Source of the DNA: Coriobacteriia bacterium
Lineage (GTDB): Bacteria > Actinomycetota > Coriobacteriia > Anaerosomatales > SLCP01
Assembly: GCA_007121015.1 (NCBI GenBank)
Contig: SKMN01000029.1
Span: 1 to 59,951 of the forward strand
DNA length: 59,951 bases
Direction: 5' to 3'
The notes under the pieces were generated by a model. The model saw nothing but the letters and a program-made list of their open reading frames with translations, had not been told where the DNA came from and made no database searches. The stretch's first letter is position 1. The number at the start of each line of letters is the position of its first letter. Of this stretch, positions 8,601-17,488 are shown in pieces. Both the position numbers and the translations under genes were made by a program.

Positions 8601-8643
8601 GAGCGACCTCCGTCGTTGCTACGATGCGGCCATCCACCTACCG

Positions 8644-8652
8644 ATGATAGCA
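8644..8652 (-). promoter_or_regulatory. extended -10 promoter of the SpoIID-like gene
   Basis: The minus strand reads TGCTATCAT, an extended -10 (TGnTATnAT), about 45 bases upstream of the GTG start. No convincing -35 is seen, as is usual for extended -10 promoters. Confidence 0.45.
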
Positions 8653-8695
8653 TGGTAGCCACGGCTCACGCCCAGGGCGACCTTGCGATTCCCTG

Positions 8696-9433
8696 TCAGG
8701 CGGACTCGCGGATGCGCCGCTCCCGGACCGCGGCGACCAGTGTGCCGAAGAACAGCCCCACTAGCCCGGCGCCCAGCGTGGTGACCATGCGCTCCCGCGT
8801 GCCGGAGACCGTCTCGATGACCGGATCCCCGTCGACCGTGTAGACCTGTTCCATGGACAGGAGGATCGCCTCGTTCGTTGCCAGGTCACGACGGACGTTC
8901 CACAGCTTGAACTCCAGGTCGCTCTCTTCCCATCCCGATTCCATCTGCACGTCCTCGAGGAACGCGAGCGTCTCTCGAGACTCCTCGACCAAGATCCGCT
9001 GCTTGCCCAGGTCGAGGATGGAAAGCTGCTCTTGCCACTCCACGACGAGCGCGGCGAGCTCGGCGGCCACCCGCTCCGCCTCGGCCGCGTCCTCGCTCTC
9101 GAATTCGACGTACAGGGCGATGGGCGTGCCTACGGTGTAGATGTGCAGACTCTCTCTGAGCTCATCGGCGGGAAGTCCGACACGTGCGGCCGCCTCCTGC
9201 CTGAAATCGACGCCGCGCACCGAGTCGAGCAGGGCATCGGGACCGGTGAGACCCGTGAAACGCCTGAGGGCCGATGAGTCGATCCTCACCGTCGCTTTCG
9301 CCACGTACCTGTCGGGGACGTCTCCGGCCACGACGTAACCGACCGCGGCGGCTACAAGTGCCGCTATCAGAATCAGGAGCCACTGTCGTCTGAAGAAGGT
9401 CTTCAGTACATCGAGGACGGCTCGTACGGTCAT
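8696..9433 (-). CDS. Wzz-like chain-length determinant protein
   Basis: This 245-residue protein has a membrane helix near each end (about residues 16-36 and 216-236) with an extracytoplasmic, coiled-coil-prone middle region, the topology of polysaccharide co-polymerases. The N-terminal helix is followed by YVAKATVRID, a Wzz-type segment. These proteins control the number of repeats added to a surface polysaccharide. No tyrosine-kinase domain is fused. The ATG at 9431-9433 overlaps the stop of the upstream polymerase as ATGA and has AAGGAGGT, so the two are co-translated. The polymerase at 9430-10836 is the obvious partner. Confidence 0.78.
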   Translation of the reverse strand: MTVRAVLDVLKTFFRRQWLLILIAALVAAAVGYVVAGDVPDRYVAKATVRIDSSALRRFTGLTGPDALLDSVRGVDFRQEAAARVGLPADELRESLHIYTVGTPIALYVEFESEDAAEAERVAAELAALVVEWQEQLSILDLGKQRILVEESRETLAFLEDVQMESGWEESDLEFKLWNVRRDLATNEAILLSMEQVYTVDGDPVIETVSGTRERMVTTLGAGLVGLFFGTLVAAVRERRIRESA

Positions 9434-10836
9434 CGGGATACCTCCTTGGTGGAAACCGAAAGGCGCGTCGCCACGGCGGTGAGCGCCAAGAACAGCCAGA
9501 GATACTGGAAGTACAGATAGTACTGGAAGAGGGATTGTACGAGTATGGAGAGGAGTCCGGCCACGCCGATCGCTTCGTAGACGTTCCATCCTCGATGCCG
9601 ACGCTTCCTGACCATCCACACGACGCCACCCACGAGGAGCAGCTGAGCGAAGACGCCGGGCAGGCCCATCTCGGCCCAGAGCGCCAATGGCAACTGGTGC
9701 GGCTTGAGGATGTACACGAGCGCGCCTAGGTGCCGGTACGGCGGGTACGCGACCTCGTAGGCAGAAAGCCCCGTGCCGAACACCCAGTTGTCGCGGATCA
9801 TGTCGATGGTCGAGTCGAGCATGAGCACTCTCGTGCGGATCGACGTGTCGCGGTCGATATCGGCGAAGGATGCTACCCGCGACACGGTCGCATCGGGGGC
9901 CGCGACCGTGACCGCCACCGCCAGCACCACGAGTACGCCGATGAGCCATTTCCGGCGGTCCTTCGGCGCGGCGAGGACGAGGGCTACGATGCCCGCCATC
10001 ACGCCGAGCCATGCGGTGCGCGAGAGCGTCACGATCATGCCCCACGAACAGAGCGCAGCCGGCATCAACCACAGGAACGAATGCATGGCCTTGCGGGCCG
10101 CGATGGACAGGCCGACCGCCGCGAGTATCGCGAGCGACAGGAGCGTCCCGAGGTAGTTCGGGTCGTCGAAGAACGCCGCCGGCCGATGCGTCAGGCCGTC
10201 GATCCCGACCTGGGTGTGCACGTAACCGATCCCGGCGTCCGGTGCGATCGACTGGACCACCGAAACGACGGCAGAGAGGCTCGCGGTGACCACGACGAGA
10301 ACGACGAGGAAGCGAAGTGAGCGCTCACTACGCACCCACGTCACGAACGCGAGGAAGAACACCCACATGAACACGAGACGGACCGTCGACATCACGGTAG
10401 CGGCCGGAGCGAGCGATCCCGGAAGCGACCAGAGAGCGGCCGCCAGCAGCATCGCGATCCCCACGTCGATCGCCGACCAGCGCGGTCGTCCGTCATCGGG
10501 ATCGATGACCCAGCGAAGCATCCAGGCCATGAGCGTCAACAGGAGCGTGAGGTGGAACACGGTCACGGTGACCGGGGACGTGATGATGCGACCTGCGGTA
10601 TCGAGGGGTGTCGCGAGAAGCATGAGCCACAATCCGCGCTCGGGCTCGGCCAGCACGAGGAGAACGACAGCTGCCGCGATCGCGAAGCCGAGGACGCCGG
10701 CGATGACGGCGAGCGGACTCAACCCGCCGAGCCCCACAAGAGCAGCCGCCGCCGCACCGCTGACGGCCGCACCGAGCACCCACAGGCCCCGCCCGTCGAC
10801 GGCGTATACATGTCGCAACTCAGACATCCCTACCAC
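9430..10836 (-). CDS. O-antigen ligase/Wzy-like polysaccharide polymerase
   Basis: This 468-residue membrane protein has about 11-12 hydrophobic segments and a larger extracytoplasmic loop near residues 325-390 with RTRVLMLDSTIDMIRDNWVFGTG-like sequence, typical of the Wzy_C/O-antigen ligase fold. The motif RPAAFFDDPNYLGTLL near residue 220 is also characteristic. In a Gram-positive setting it more likely polymerises lipid-linked repeat units than ligates O-antigen to lipid A. GTG at 10834-10836 is preceded by GGAG at good spacing and overlaps the upstream glycosyltransferase; ATG at 10825-10827 is the alternative start. Its stop overlaps the wzz-like start. Confidence 0.82.
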   Translation of the reverse strand: MVGMSELRHVYAVDGRGLWVLGAAVSGAAAAALVGLGGLSPLAVIAGVLGFAIAAAVVLLVLAEPERGLWLMLLATPLDTAGRIITSPVTVTVFHLTLLLTLMAWMLRWVIDPDDGRPRWSAIDVGIAMLLAAALWSLPGSLAPAATVMSTVRLVFMWVFFLAFVTWVRSERSLRFLVVLVVVTASLSAVVSVVQSIAPDAGIGYVHTQVGIDGLTHRPAAFFDDPNYLGTLLSLAILAAVGLSIAARKAMHSFLWLMPAALCSWGMIVTLSRTAWLGVMAGIVALVLAAPKDRRKWLIGVLVVLAVAVTVAAPDATVSRVASFADIDRDTSIRTRVLMLDSTIDMIRDNWVFGTGLSAYEVAYPPYRHLGALVYILKPHQLPLALWAEMGLPGVFAQLLLVGGVVWMVRKRRHRGWNVYEAIGVAGLLSILVQSLFQYYLYFQYLWLFLALTAVATRLSVSTKEVSR

Positions 10837-12157
10837 CGGTCACTCCGGTGAGGACCTCGGCCACCGCGCCGGCTTGAGAACGGCGATGGTAGCGAGCGAG
10901 CACGTCCTCCCTCGGCGAGTGCGAAAAGGTCCCCGCCGCCTTTGCGGCCGCCATGCGATCGAGTTCAGCGGCGATCCGGTCGGGGCTGTCGTTCGCAACG
11001 ACGGTCCCGCCGTCCGCCTCCTCGATGAGCCGCGCGGCGACACCCCGTTCGGGTCCGACGAAGAGCACCGGCATCCCTATCCCAAGGTACTCGAAGAGCT
11101 TGCTCGTATAGATGGCCTCGGCTCCCGGATGATCGGTGAGCACCACGAGGCCCACGTCGGCCCGCGCGACGATGCCGAGTGCTTCAGCATGCGGCTTGAA
11201 GCCATGGTACGTCACGATGTCGCCCAGGCCGCGCTCCGCGACGATGGCGCGAACGAACGGTGAGTCCGGGCCCACCGCGTCGATGCACAGGTCCCCGGCC
11301 GAGCTGCCCGACCGCTCGACGTACCGTGCGACGCCGTCGAAGAAGACCGTCGGATCCGTCGTGCCATAGAAGCGGCCCATGAACGCCACGCGGAGCGGCC
11401 CCGGAGCGGGCGCCCACAACGGTAGGTCGGCCGGGTCGAACCCGTTAGGCACGACCACCGTCTCGGCCGCTCCCGTCTCACGCGCCTCTGCGGCGATCGG
11501 TTCCGACACCGCCACCACCGCGTCGGCGGCCTCGAGCACACCCTTCTGCAGCGCGCGCGAACGGACCTGCTGGCGGCTTGCCTCCGGCCACGTGTAGCCG
11601 AGGTTGCCGGCCCATGCGTCGCGCAGGTCGACCACGTACCCAACGCCGAGCATGCGCGCCGCGCGTGCCCCGGCCACGAGGGCCGAGTGTGGAGGCCCGC
11701 TTGCTATGACCGCATCGAACGCGACCTCCCGGCTCCAGCGGACAGCCGCGGAGGGCACTGAGCGAGACCATACCTCGGCGCTGTCGATGAAGAAGTGTCG
11801 CGCGAGCCGGGTACTCACGGGCGCTCGGACGGCCGCGCGGCCCAGGTCGACACCTGCGGCAGCAGGACCACCGGACGCCGGCTGCCGCCTCGCACGCTTG
11901 AGAGGCGCGATCGCTCGTGCGATCGTCGCTGCGACGTTGCGGTCCGGGAGGTATCGGGCGTCCACATGGGACACTTCAGCGAGAAGTGAGCCATCGACCG
12001 GCGTACCCGGGACCGGGGTCGCCGAAAGCACGTACGGCTGCCACCCGAACTCCGGAAGATAGCGTGCGAGCTTCATCACCCGCTGCACGCCGCCACCCGC
12101 TGAAGGGGGGTACTCATACGCTATCATGAGCACGTTATGGATGCGGGATCGTGTCAC
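10820..12157 (-). CDS. glycosyltransferase family 4 protein
   Basis: This GT-B glycosyltransferase begins with the family-4 acceptor-side motif MIAYEYPPSAGGGVQR and has a C-terminal nucleotide-sugar site (YTSKLFEYLGIGMPVLFVGP). The catalytic-domain linker reads RVAFMGRFYGTTDPTVFF. Sugar and acceptor cannot be deduced. The start is uncertain: GTG at 12155-12157 gives 445 residues, GTG at 12131-12133 gives a shorter form that still keeps the MIAYEYPP strand, and neither has a clear ribosome-binding site. The stop overlaps the polymerase start by 17 bases. It is divergent from the glycosyltransferase at 12249. Confidence 0.85.
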   Translation of the reverse strand: MTRSRIHNVLMIAYEYPPSAGGGVQRVMKLARYLPEFGWQPYVLSATPVPGTPVDGSLLAEVSHVDARYLPDRNVAATIARAIAPLKRARRQPASGGPAAAGVDLGRAAVRAPVSTRLARHFFIDSAEVWSRSVPSAAVRWSREVAFDAVIASGPPHSALVAGARAARMLGVGYVVDLRDAWAGNLGYTWPEASRQQVRSRALQKGVLEAADAVVAVSEPIAAEARETGAAETVVVPNGFDPADLPLWAPAPGPLRVAFMGRFYGTTDPTVFFDGVARYVERSGSSAGDLCIDAVGPDSPFVRAIVAERGLGDIVTYHGFKPHAEALGIVARADVGLVVLTDHPGAEAIYTSKLFEYLGIGMPVLFVGPERGVAARLIEEADGGTVVANDSPDRIAAELDRMAAAKAAGTFSHSPREDVLARYHRRSQAGAVAEVLTGVTGGRDV

Positions 12158-12248
12158 GACTCGGAATGGTACACGAACCCCTGACCTCCAACCACAACGG
12201 TCAGAGCGACCATGAGACAACGACCACGTGCCTAGCAAAGGAGTCTGC

Positions 12249-13424
12249 GTGCGCATCGGCATGGTGCTGCCCAATCTTCCCTACCCTCCGGACATCCGCG
12301 TCGACAAAGAAGCCGAGGTCCTCGTCGCCGCCGGACACGAGGTCGTCCTCTTGTGCCGTGGCGACGGCGTCCTCCCCGCCGAGGAGCGTGTCGGGCCACT
12401 CGAGGTGGTTCGCCACCGGGTGCACCCCGACACCCCCCTGCGCCGTCGTGCCGACTCCGCGATCTTCCACGCCACCATGGATTCACCCTCGTGGAGACAT
12501 GCGATGATGTCCCTCGTGACCGACCACGGGGCACAGGCCCTACACCTTCACGACCTCCCGTATGCCCCCTCGCTCGTACGGGCGGCACGCGCTACCGGCG
12601 TCCCCGCCGTGCTCGACCTCCACGAGAACTACCCCGCCGCGATCGCGCTATGGGGCCGTCGGCGTTCCTCGCGGCTCCTCTTCTCCCCCACACGCGCCGC
12701 ACGGCTCGAACGTCGGGTCATCCACGAGGTCGATCGCGTGGTCGTCGTCGTGGAAGAGGCCAGGGAGCGGCTCCTCTCGCTCGGCGCAGACCCCGCTACC
12801 GTTCACGTGTTCGGTAACATGGAGCCCCGGGGTCTCGTACCAGACCGGCCGATACCCCTCGACTTCTCGAACGGTCTGCACATCGTCTACGTGGGCGGCG
12901 TCGCGCCCCATCGGGGACTCGACACGGCGGTCGACGCTATGCCAGCCGTGCTCGAGAGGGAGCCCTCGGCGATGCTGACGATCGTCGGCGCGGGCGAATC
13001 GCTAGCAGGGCTCAAAGAGCGGGTCGCCGGACTCGGTATAGGCGACAACGTCCGGTTCACGGGCTTCCTGCCCCTGAGTGAGGCGATGGAGCGCATCCGC
13101 GAGGCGAACGTCACGCTCGTCCCGCACCACCGCTCGCCCCACACCGATTCGACCATCCCGCACAAGCTGTTCCAGTACATGGCGCTCGGCCGCCCGGTGA
13201 TCGTGAGCGACTGCGCCCCCCTCGCACGCGTCGTGCGCGAGACCGGGTCGGGCCTCGTCTTCCGCGCAAGCGACCCGGACGACCTCGCGGCCCGGCTGCT
13301 CGAGATGACCGAGACGGAGCGGGCCGAGGCGATGGCGGCCGCCGGGCGTGCGGCCGTACTCGACAAGTGGAACCTCGAGACCGACGCGTCGGCGCTGACG
13401 GGCCTCTACGACGAACTCCCGTAA
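12249..13424 (+). CDS. glycosyltransferase family 4 protein
   Basis: This 391-residue GT-B glycosyltransferase starts with RIGMVLPNLPYPPDIRVDKEA and contains LDLHENYP near residue 118, IVYVGGVAPHRGLDTAV in the linker, and the donor-site segment STIPHKLFQYMALGRPVIVS. The GTG at 12249 is chosen over GTG at 12228 because AAAGGAG sits 5 bases upstream of it. The gene is divergent from the glycosyltransferase ending at 10820 and converges on the BNR/cell-wall-repeat gene with a 10-base gap. Its place among polymer genes suggests it adds one sugar of the repeat unit. Confidence 0.87.
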   Translation: MRIGMVLPNLPYPPDIRVDKEAEVLVAAGHEVVLLCRGDGVLPAEERVGPLEVVRHRVHPDTPLRRRADSAIFHATMDSPSWRHAMMSLVTDHGAQALHLHDLPYAPSLVRAARATGVPAVLDLHENYPAAIALWGRRRSSRLLFSPTRAARLERRVIHEVDRVVVVVEEARERLLSLGADPATVHVFGNMEPRGLVPDRPIPLDFSNGLHIVYVGGVAPHRGLDTAVDAMPAVLEREPSAMLTIVGAGESLAGLKERVAGLGIGDNVRFTGFLPLSEAMERIREANVTLVPHHRSPHTDSTIPHKLFQYMALGRPVIVSDCAPLARVVRETGSGLVFRASDPDDLAARLLEMTETERAEAMAAAGRAAVLDKWNLETDASALTGLYDELP

Positions 13425-13434
13425 GGCGGAGCCG

Positions 13435-15828
13435 CTACCGCTCCGAACGCTTGTCGAGGAAGAGCACATGCCCGGAGAGCGCGTTCTCGACCCCGGGCGA
13501 GATCGCTACCGGCCCGCCTAAGACGTAGACGTCGAGGATCCCGGTCCCTGGCGCGAACGCTCGCTCGTCGAGCAGCTCGGCGACGGCCGGATGCAGCGAG
13601 TCGGACCTCGTAGTGAGCAGCACGGTGTTGTAGCGCGCGGCGAACAGCCCGCCTCCGACCGCGTCGGCGAAGTTCTCACCGGTCGCGATCGAGAACCGCT
13701 CGAGCGTGTGGCCGGCATCGAGCGCATGCTCGGCTACGACGCGCGCGGTCTCGTAGCGGTCCGAGCCATACCACCGCTCGCCCGGGAAGATATCCATCTC
13801 GTCCTCGTACGAAGCGACCGTCGTGGCCTCGATCGCCCTCTCACCGCCGATGACGAGGAGCTCGTCCACGGCCGCGCCCGTCAGGTACGACATCGTGGAC
13901 GCGTCGGTCTTGGCCGGCGGCGTGAGCACGACAGGGTAGCCGCGTCGTGCCGCGTACGGTGATACAGCGAGAGCATCGGCGAAGACCTCGCCCGACGCGA
14001 GCACCGCTTTGACCGGGAGTCCTCGGTGATCGGCGAGTCTCCACGCGATCTGCGCGGACGTCTCATAGCGGTCCTTGCCCGAGATGCGCTCCACCTTGAG
14101 CTTGAGACCGCGAGAGTTCCTCAGTTCGCCTATCGCGCCGCTCACGACCGAGGAGACTGCCCGTTGGCCGCCAAGCACGATCACCGTATCGACATCGAGG
14201 CGCGCAATCTCCTCGACCAAAGCCTCGTCGAGCTTGTCTGCGTAGGACAGCAGGAGCGGCGCGCGGAGAGCGTGGGCGAGCGGTACGCCGCAGAGCACGT
14301 CCGGGAAATCGTGTGCCGCGGCGATGACGGCGGTCTTGGCTCCCAGCGGGAATCCCTGCTTGGATATCTCGATGGCGGTCTCGATGCGGGTCGCACCAGC
14401 GAGCCGGTGGAAGTCGGGCGTGAAGCGCCGCTGGACGAACCCGTCTTCGCCCCAGAGGAACACCTTCTGGATGAAGTTCGCCGAGTCGTTGTTCCACTCG
14501 CTCAAGATGAGTCGTGCGTCCCCATGGTAGCCCGCGACGATCTGCGGGTTGTTGTACCGGGCATGCGGTCCGGGAGACTCGATGATCGCTCCGAGTCCCG
14601 TCCACGACTCGCCACCATCGACCGAGCGCCACCACGTGATGTCTCCGCCACGAGTCGCCTGCGCGGACTCGTCGAAGATCGTCCGCGGGTCGTCGAGCCA
14701 CTGATCGTCCGGAACCCCGCCGGTCGTCAGGAATGCCTCTATCGTCCCGTCCGGCAGGAACTCGAAGGTTCCCGAATCGAAGAAGTTGTCCGTGGTGCCG
14801 ATGGTCGTATGGACCCACTGCTGGCCGTCCCACCGCGAGAACCGCCACTCGTACGTAGCGTCGAGGTGGGTGCCGATCAGATACAGGACGGCAGGCGTAC
14901 CGGAGGCATCGCGGCGCAGGACCACCTGGTTGGTGAAGTATCCGTCCTCTTCCGGAACGACGGCGGCCGTTGCATCGAGCGCCGCGAAGTCGCGCGCCTC
15001 GTCCACCGCGACACCCCCGGCAGCCGTCCACGTCCCCTCCGCCGACCGCTCGAGGTAGTAGACGCCGCGGCGCACCATGAAGTCGGTCCCGTGGGGCGGA
15101 GTGAAGTCGCGCCGTATGGCTGCGACCGCGGTACCGTGGGCGTCATCGTGGTCGACGTTGACGTACCAGTAGCTGCCCGTGGTCGTCGGTTCCGATGACT
15201 GGTAGACCGAGCCGTCCACCACCATCTCGGGCGTGCCCCACACGATCGAGCCGGCCGTCACCGTCGTCGAGCGTGTGACCTCCCAGTCACCCCTGGTCGG
15301 CGCCGTCGCTCCGTCTCTACGGTAGTACAGCGCTATCGTCCCGTCGGACTCCATGACGGGTTGGGGGTAGGTCGCTGCGATGACGGACTTCGGGGACCCT
15401 ACGGCGACGGGGCCGAGCGCCTTCCACTCGGAGATGTCGCGCGGACGGACGCTCCTGGCGTGCATCAGGTTCCCGAGGTGCCCCCCGTAGAAGACCAGGA
15501 GGTGCCCGTCCGGATCCACGACGAGCGCCGGAGCGCCGTGGGTGTTCGTGCCGAGCGAGTTCTCCCCGATCGCGTACGGCCCGGTCCACTCGGCCGATGA
15601 ATGATCGTATGCCATGACGTACGAGTGCATGCCATAGCCCTGGTAGACGATGTAGGTCTGGTCGATGACGGGGTCGTGCACGGCTTGAGGCCGGATGACC
15701 ATCTCTTCGTACGTAGGGGCTCCCGATGCGTCCTTGCCGAAGAAGTCGGCGTACCAGGCGCCGGCGGGACTCGCCGTGAGCAGCAAGCAGGCCACCAGAA
15801 GACTCAACACGACACCGCGCATTCTCAC
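13435..15828 (-). CDS. secreted BNR-propeller protein with three cell-wall-binding repeats
   Basis: A signal peptide (about 1-24, ending SPAGA) precedes a beta-propeller of the BNR_4 type (about 30-460; for example HGAPALVVDPDGHLLVFYGG and RYNNPQIV) and three CW_binding_2 repeats starting near 474, 578 and 683 (RLAGATRIETA, RISGKDRYETS, RWYGSDRYETA). BNR_4 domains occur in polysaccharide lyases and sugar-binding proteins, so binding or cleaving a surface or environmental polysaccharide is plausible; catalytic residues cannot be confirmed. The GTG at 15826-15828 is chosen because GGGAG lies 5 bases upstream; ATG at 15822 is an alternative. It lies inside the polysaccharide region, divergent from the flippase gene. 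Confidence 0.82.
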   Translation of the reverse strand: MRMRGVVLSLLVACLLLTASPAGAWYADFFGKDASGAPTYEEMVIRPQAVHDPVIDQTYIVYQGYGMHSYVMAYDHSSAEWTGPYAIGENSLGTNTHGAPALVVDPDGHLLVFYGGHLGNLMHARSVRPRDISEWKALGPVAVGSPKSVIAATYPQPVMESDGTIALYYRRDGATAPTRGDWEVTRSTTVTAGSIVWGTPEMVVDGSVYQSSEPTTTGSYWYVNVDHDDAHGTAVAAIRRDFTPPHGTDFMVRRGVYYLERSAEGTWTAAGGVAVDEARDFAALDATAAVVPEEDGYFTNQVVLRRDASGTPAVLYLIGTHLDATYEWRFSRWDGQQWVHTTIGTTDNFFDSGTFEFLPDGTIEAFLTTGGVPDDQWLDDPRTIFDESAQATRGGDITWWRSVDGGESWTGLGAIIESPGPHARYNNPQIVAGYHGDARLILSEWNNDSANFIQKVFLWGEDGFVQRRFTPDFHRLAGATRIETAIEISKQGFPLGAKTAVIAAAHDFPDVLCGVPLAHALRAPLLLSYADKLDEALVEEIARLDVDTVIVLGGQRAVSSVVSGAIGELRNSRGLKLKVERISGKDRYETSAQIAWRLADHRGLPVKAVLASGEVFADALAVSPYAARRGYPVVLTPPAKTDASTMSYLTGAAVDELLVIGGERAIEATTVASYEDEMDIFPGERWYGSDRYETARVVAEHALDAGHTLERFSIATGENFADAVGGGLFAARYNTVLLTTRSDSLHPAVAELLDERAFAPGTGILDVYVLGGPVAISPGVENALSGHVLFLDKRSER

Positions 15829-15866
15829 AACCACTCCCGTCGCCCAAGCACGCCCAGACTCCGGAA

Positions 15867-15905
15867 AGTATACCCGACGCGCCGGGCGCCTGTATGCCGT
15901 ACAAT
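15867..15905. promoter_or_regulatory. divergent promoter region between the BNR protein and flippase genes
   Basis: On the minus strand TATACT (15867-15872) is a -10 about 38 bases before the BNR gene. On the plus strand TACAAT (15900-15905) is a -10 about 54 bases before the flippase gene. Neither has a strong -35. The two promoters are back to back and could share an operator. Confidence 0.45.
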
Positions 15906-15958
15906 CCTGTCCGTCACCGGTCTGTCACTCACCATCGACTGCCTACACCCGGAACACG

Positions 15959-17488
15959 GTGGCAGACGTCTCGAAAGCGGCGGTGCTGTTGCTTAAAGAC
16001 ATCCTCAAGAGTGCAGGTGGCGATGCGCTGAAGTACTTCCCGGTGCGTCTTGTCCCGGCACTCACGGCACTCATCACCGTGCCCGTCTTCACTCGCATGC
16101 TCACAACGGCCGACTACGGCGACTTCGCCCTGGTCACGTCCACGGTCTCTCTCATCGCCCTCGTCGCCACCTCGTGGATAAACGGCGCGATCGTCCGCTT
16201 CTACTGGGCCTACGACAAGCTGGGCCGCAGGGACGACTTCATCGGCAGCACCGTCTGGTCGCTCGCGTCGACACTCGGATTGGCTGCGGCCCTCGCCCTC
16301 GCCTTCGGCTACCTGTTCGCCGACGTGCTGCCTCCCGGCATCGTGCGCCTCTTGCCCATCGGCGTGGCCTCGCTTGCGGTGAACAACTTCATGCTCTCGT
16401 CGTTGCAGGTGTACCGTGCGGCGAACAAGGCTTCAGCCTACGCGATACTCTCGGTCGCCACCACCATCACTGCCACCAGCATGTCGATATTCTTCGTGAC
16501 CGTCCCGCAGCTCGGCGCATACGGTATCCTGCTCGGCGCTGTCCTCGGTAACCTCATCCTGTTCCCGTTCAACCTCTACCACCTCCGCAAGGAGGGCAGT
16601 CTCTCGCCCCGTCACCTTAAGCGCGACGTCGTGAACGACTTCGCCGGATACGGTTTGCCGCTCGTCCCTGCCGCTATCTCGTCGTGGCTCCTCGTACTCG
16701 CAGACCGCTACATCATCGGCTTCATCCAGACCACCGGGGAGGTAGGGCTCTACTCGGTGGCCTACGGCCTCGGCGACAAGGTCATGCAGCTGATCGTGAT
16801 GCCGCTCGCGATCACGATGGGTCCGGTGATGATACGGACGTTCGAGCAGCAGGGGCAGGACCTCGCTCAGCAGGTCCAGTCGCAGTTCACCCGTTACTTC
16901 TCGATGGCGACGATGCCGCTACTCTTTGGCATCGCCGCCGTGGCGCGGCACTTCATGGGCGTGTTCACGGGAGCCGAGTTCCGCGAGGCGTACCCCATCC
17001 TCGCCATCGTCGCGACGGCAGCGATGCTCAACGGCCTTGTGCAGATCGCCGGGACCGGGGTCGCGCTGCACAAGCGCACGACCATCACGATGTCCAACAC
17101 GCTCACCGCCGCCGCGTTCAACATCGTGGCGAACATCGCCCTCGTACCCGTCTACGGGTACATGGCGGCGGCATACACGACCGTTGCCTCCTACCTGCTC
17201 CTCCTCGGCCTCACCTACACGCGCAGCAGGCCGTACATGGCCTGGCACATCCCGTGGTTCGACGTCGGGCGCATCGTGGCGGCCGCGGCGATCATGGGCG
17301 GAGCGATCTTTGTCATCTTCGGACGCCTGCCTGCGAGCGTAGGTGTCCTCGCGGTCGAGGTCGTCTTCGGCATCGTGGTCTACGCGGTGGCGCTCCTCGC
17401 CCTCGGCGGCCTGAAGCCCGACGAGCGCGCGTTCGCCGGAGAGCTCGGCCGTGCCGCTCTGGCGCGTCTGGGGTGGCGTCGCCGATGA
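15959..17488 (+). CDS. Wzx-like polysaccharide flippase
   Basis: This ~509-residue membrane protein has 12-14 hydrophobic segments and the MATE/Polysacc_synt fold. The N-terminal region VPALTALITVPVFTRMLTTADYG is the diagnostic first-helix motif, and LADRYIIGFIQTTGEVGLYSVAY is the matching motif in the second half. Flippases of this kind move undecaprenyl-diphosphate-linked repeat units across the membrane. The GTG at 15959 is preferred because it begins a plausible cytoplasmic N-terminus shortly before helix 1, but the ribosome-binding site is weak (CGGAA). Its stop overlaps the next glycosyltransferase as ATGA. Confidence 0.87.
   Translation: MADVSKAAVLLLKDILKSAGGDALKYFPVRLVPALTALITVPVFTRMLTTADYGDFALVTSTVSLIALVATSWINGAIVRFYWAYDKLGRRDDFIGSTVWSLASTLGLAAALALAFGYLFADVLPPGIVRLLPIGVASLAVNNFMLSSLQVYRAANKASAYAILSVATTITATSMSIFFVTVPQLGAYGILLGAVLGNLILFPFNLYHLRKEGSLSPRHLKRDVVNDFAGYGLPLVPAAISSWLLVLADRYIIGFIQTTGEVGLYSVAYGLGDKVMQLIVMPLAITMGPVMIRTFEQQGQDLAQQVQSQFTRYFSMATMPLLFGIAAVARHFMGVFTGAEFREAYPILAIVATAAMLNGLVQIAGTGVALHKRTTITMSNTLTAAAFNIVANIALVPVYGYMAAAYTTVASYLLLLGLTYTRSRPYMAWHIPWFDVGRIVAAAAIMGGAIFVIFGRLPASVGVLAVEVVFGIVVYAVALLALGGLKPDERAFAGELGRAALARLGWRRR

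Noticed and set aside
12158-12248. tRNA-like or attachment-site-like segment with GGGGTTCG between two glycosyltransferase genes
   Set aside because: No acceptor stem, anticodon arm or CCA end can be formed; part of the segment may be coding for the minus-strand enzyme.
6408-15828. Cell-wall-repeat genes as an S-layer or phage-defence island
   Set aside because: The repeats are general wall anchors; no defence enzymes, integrases or direct repeats flank them.
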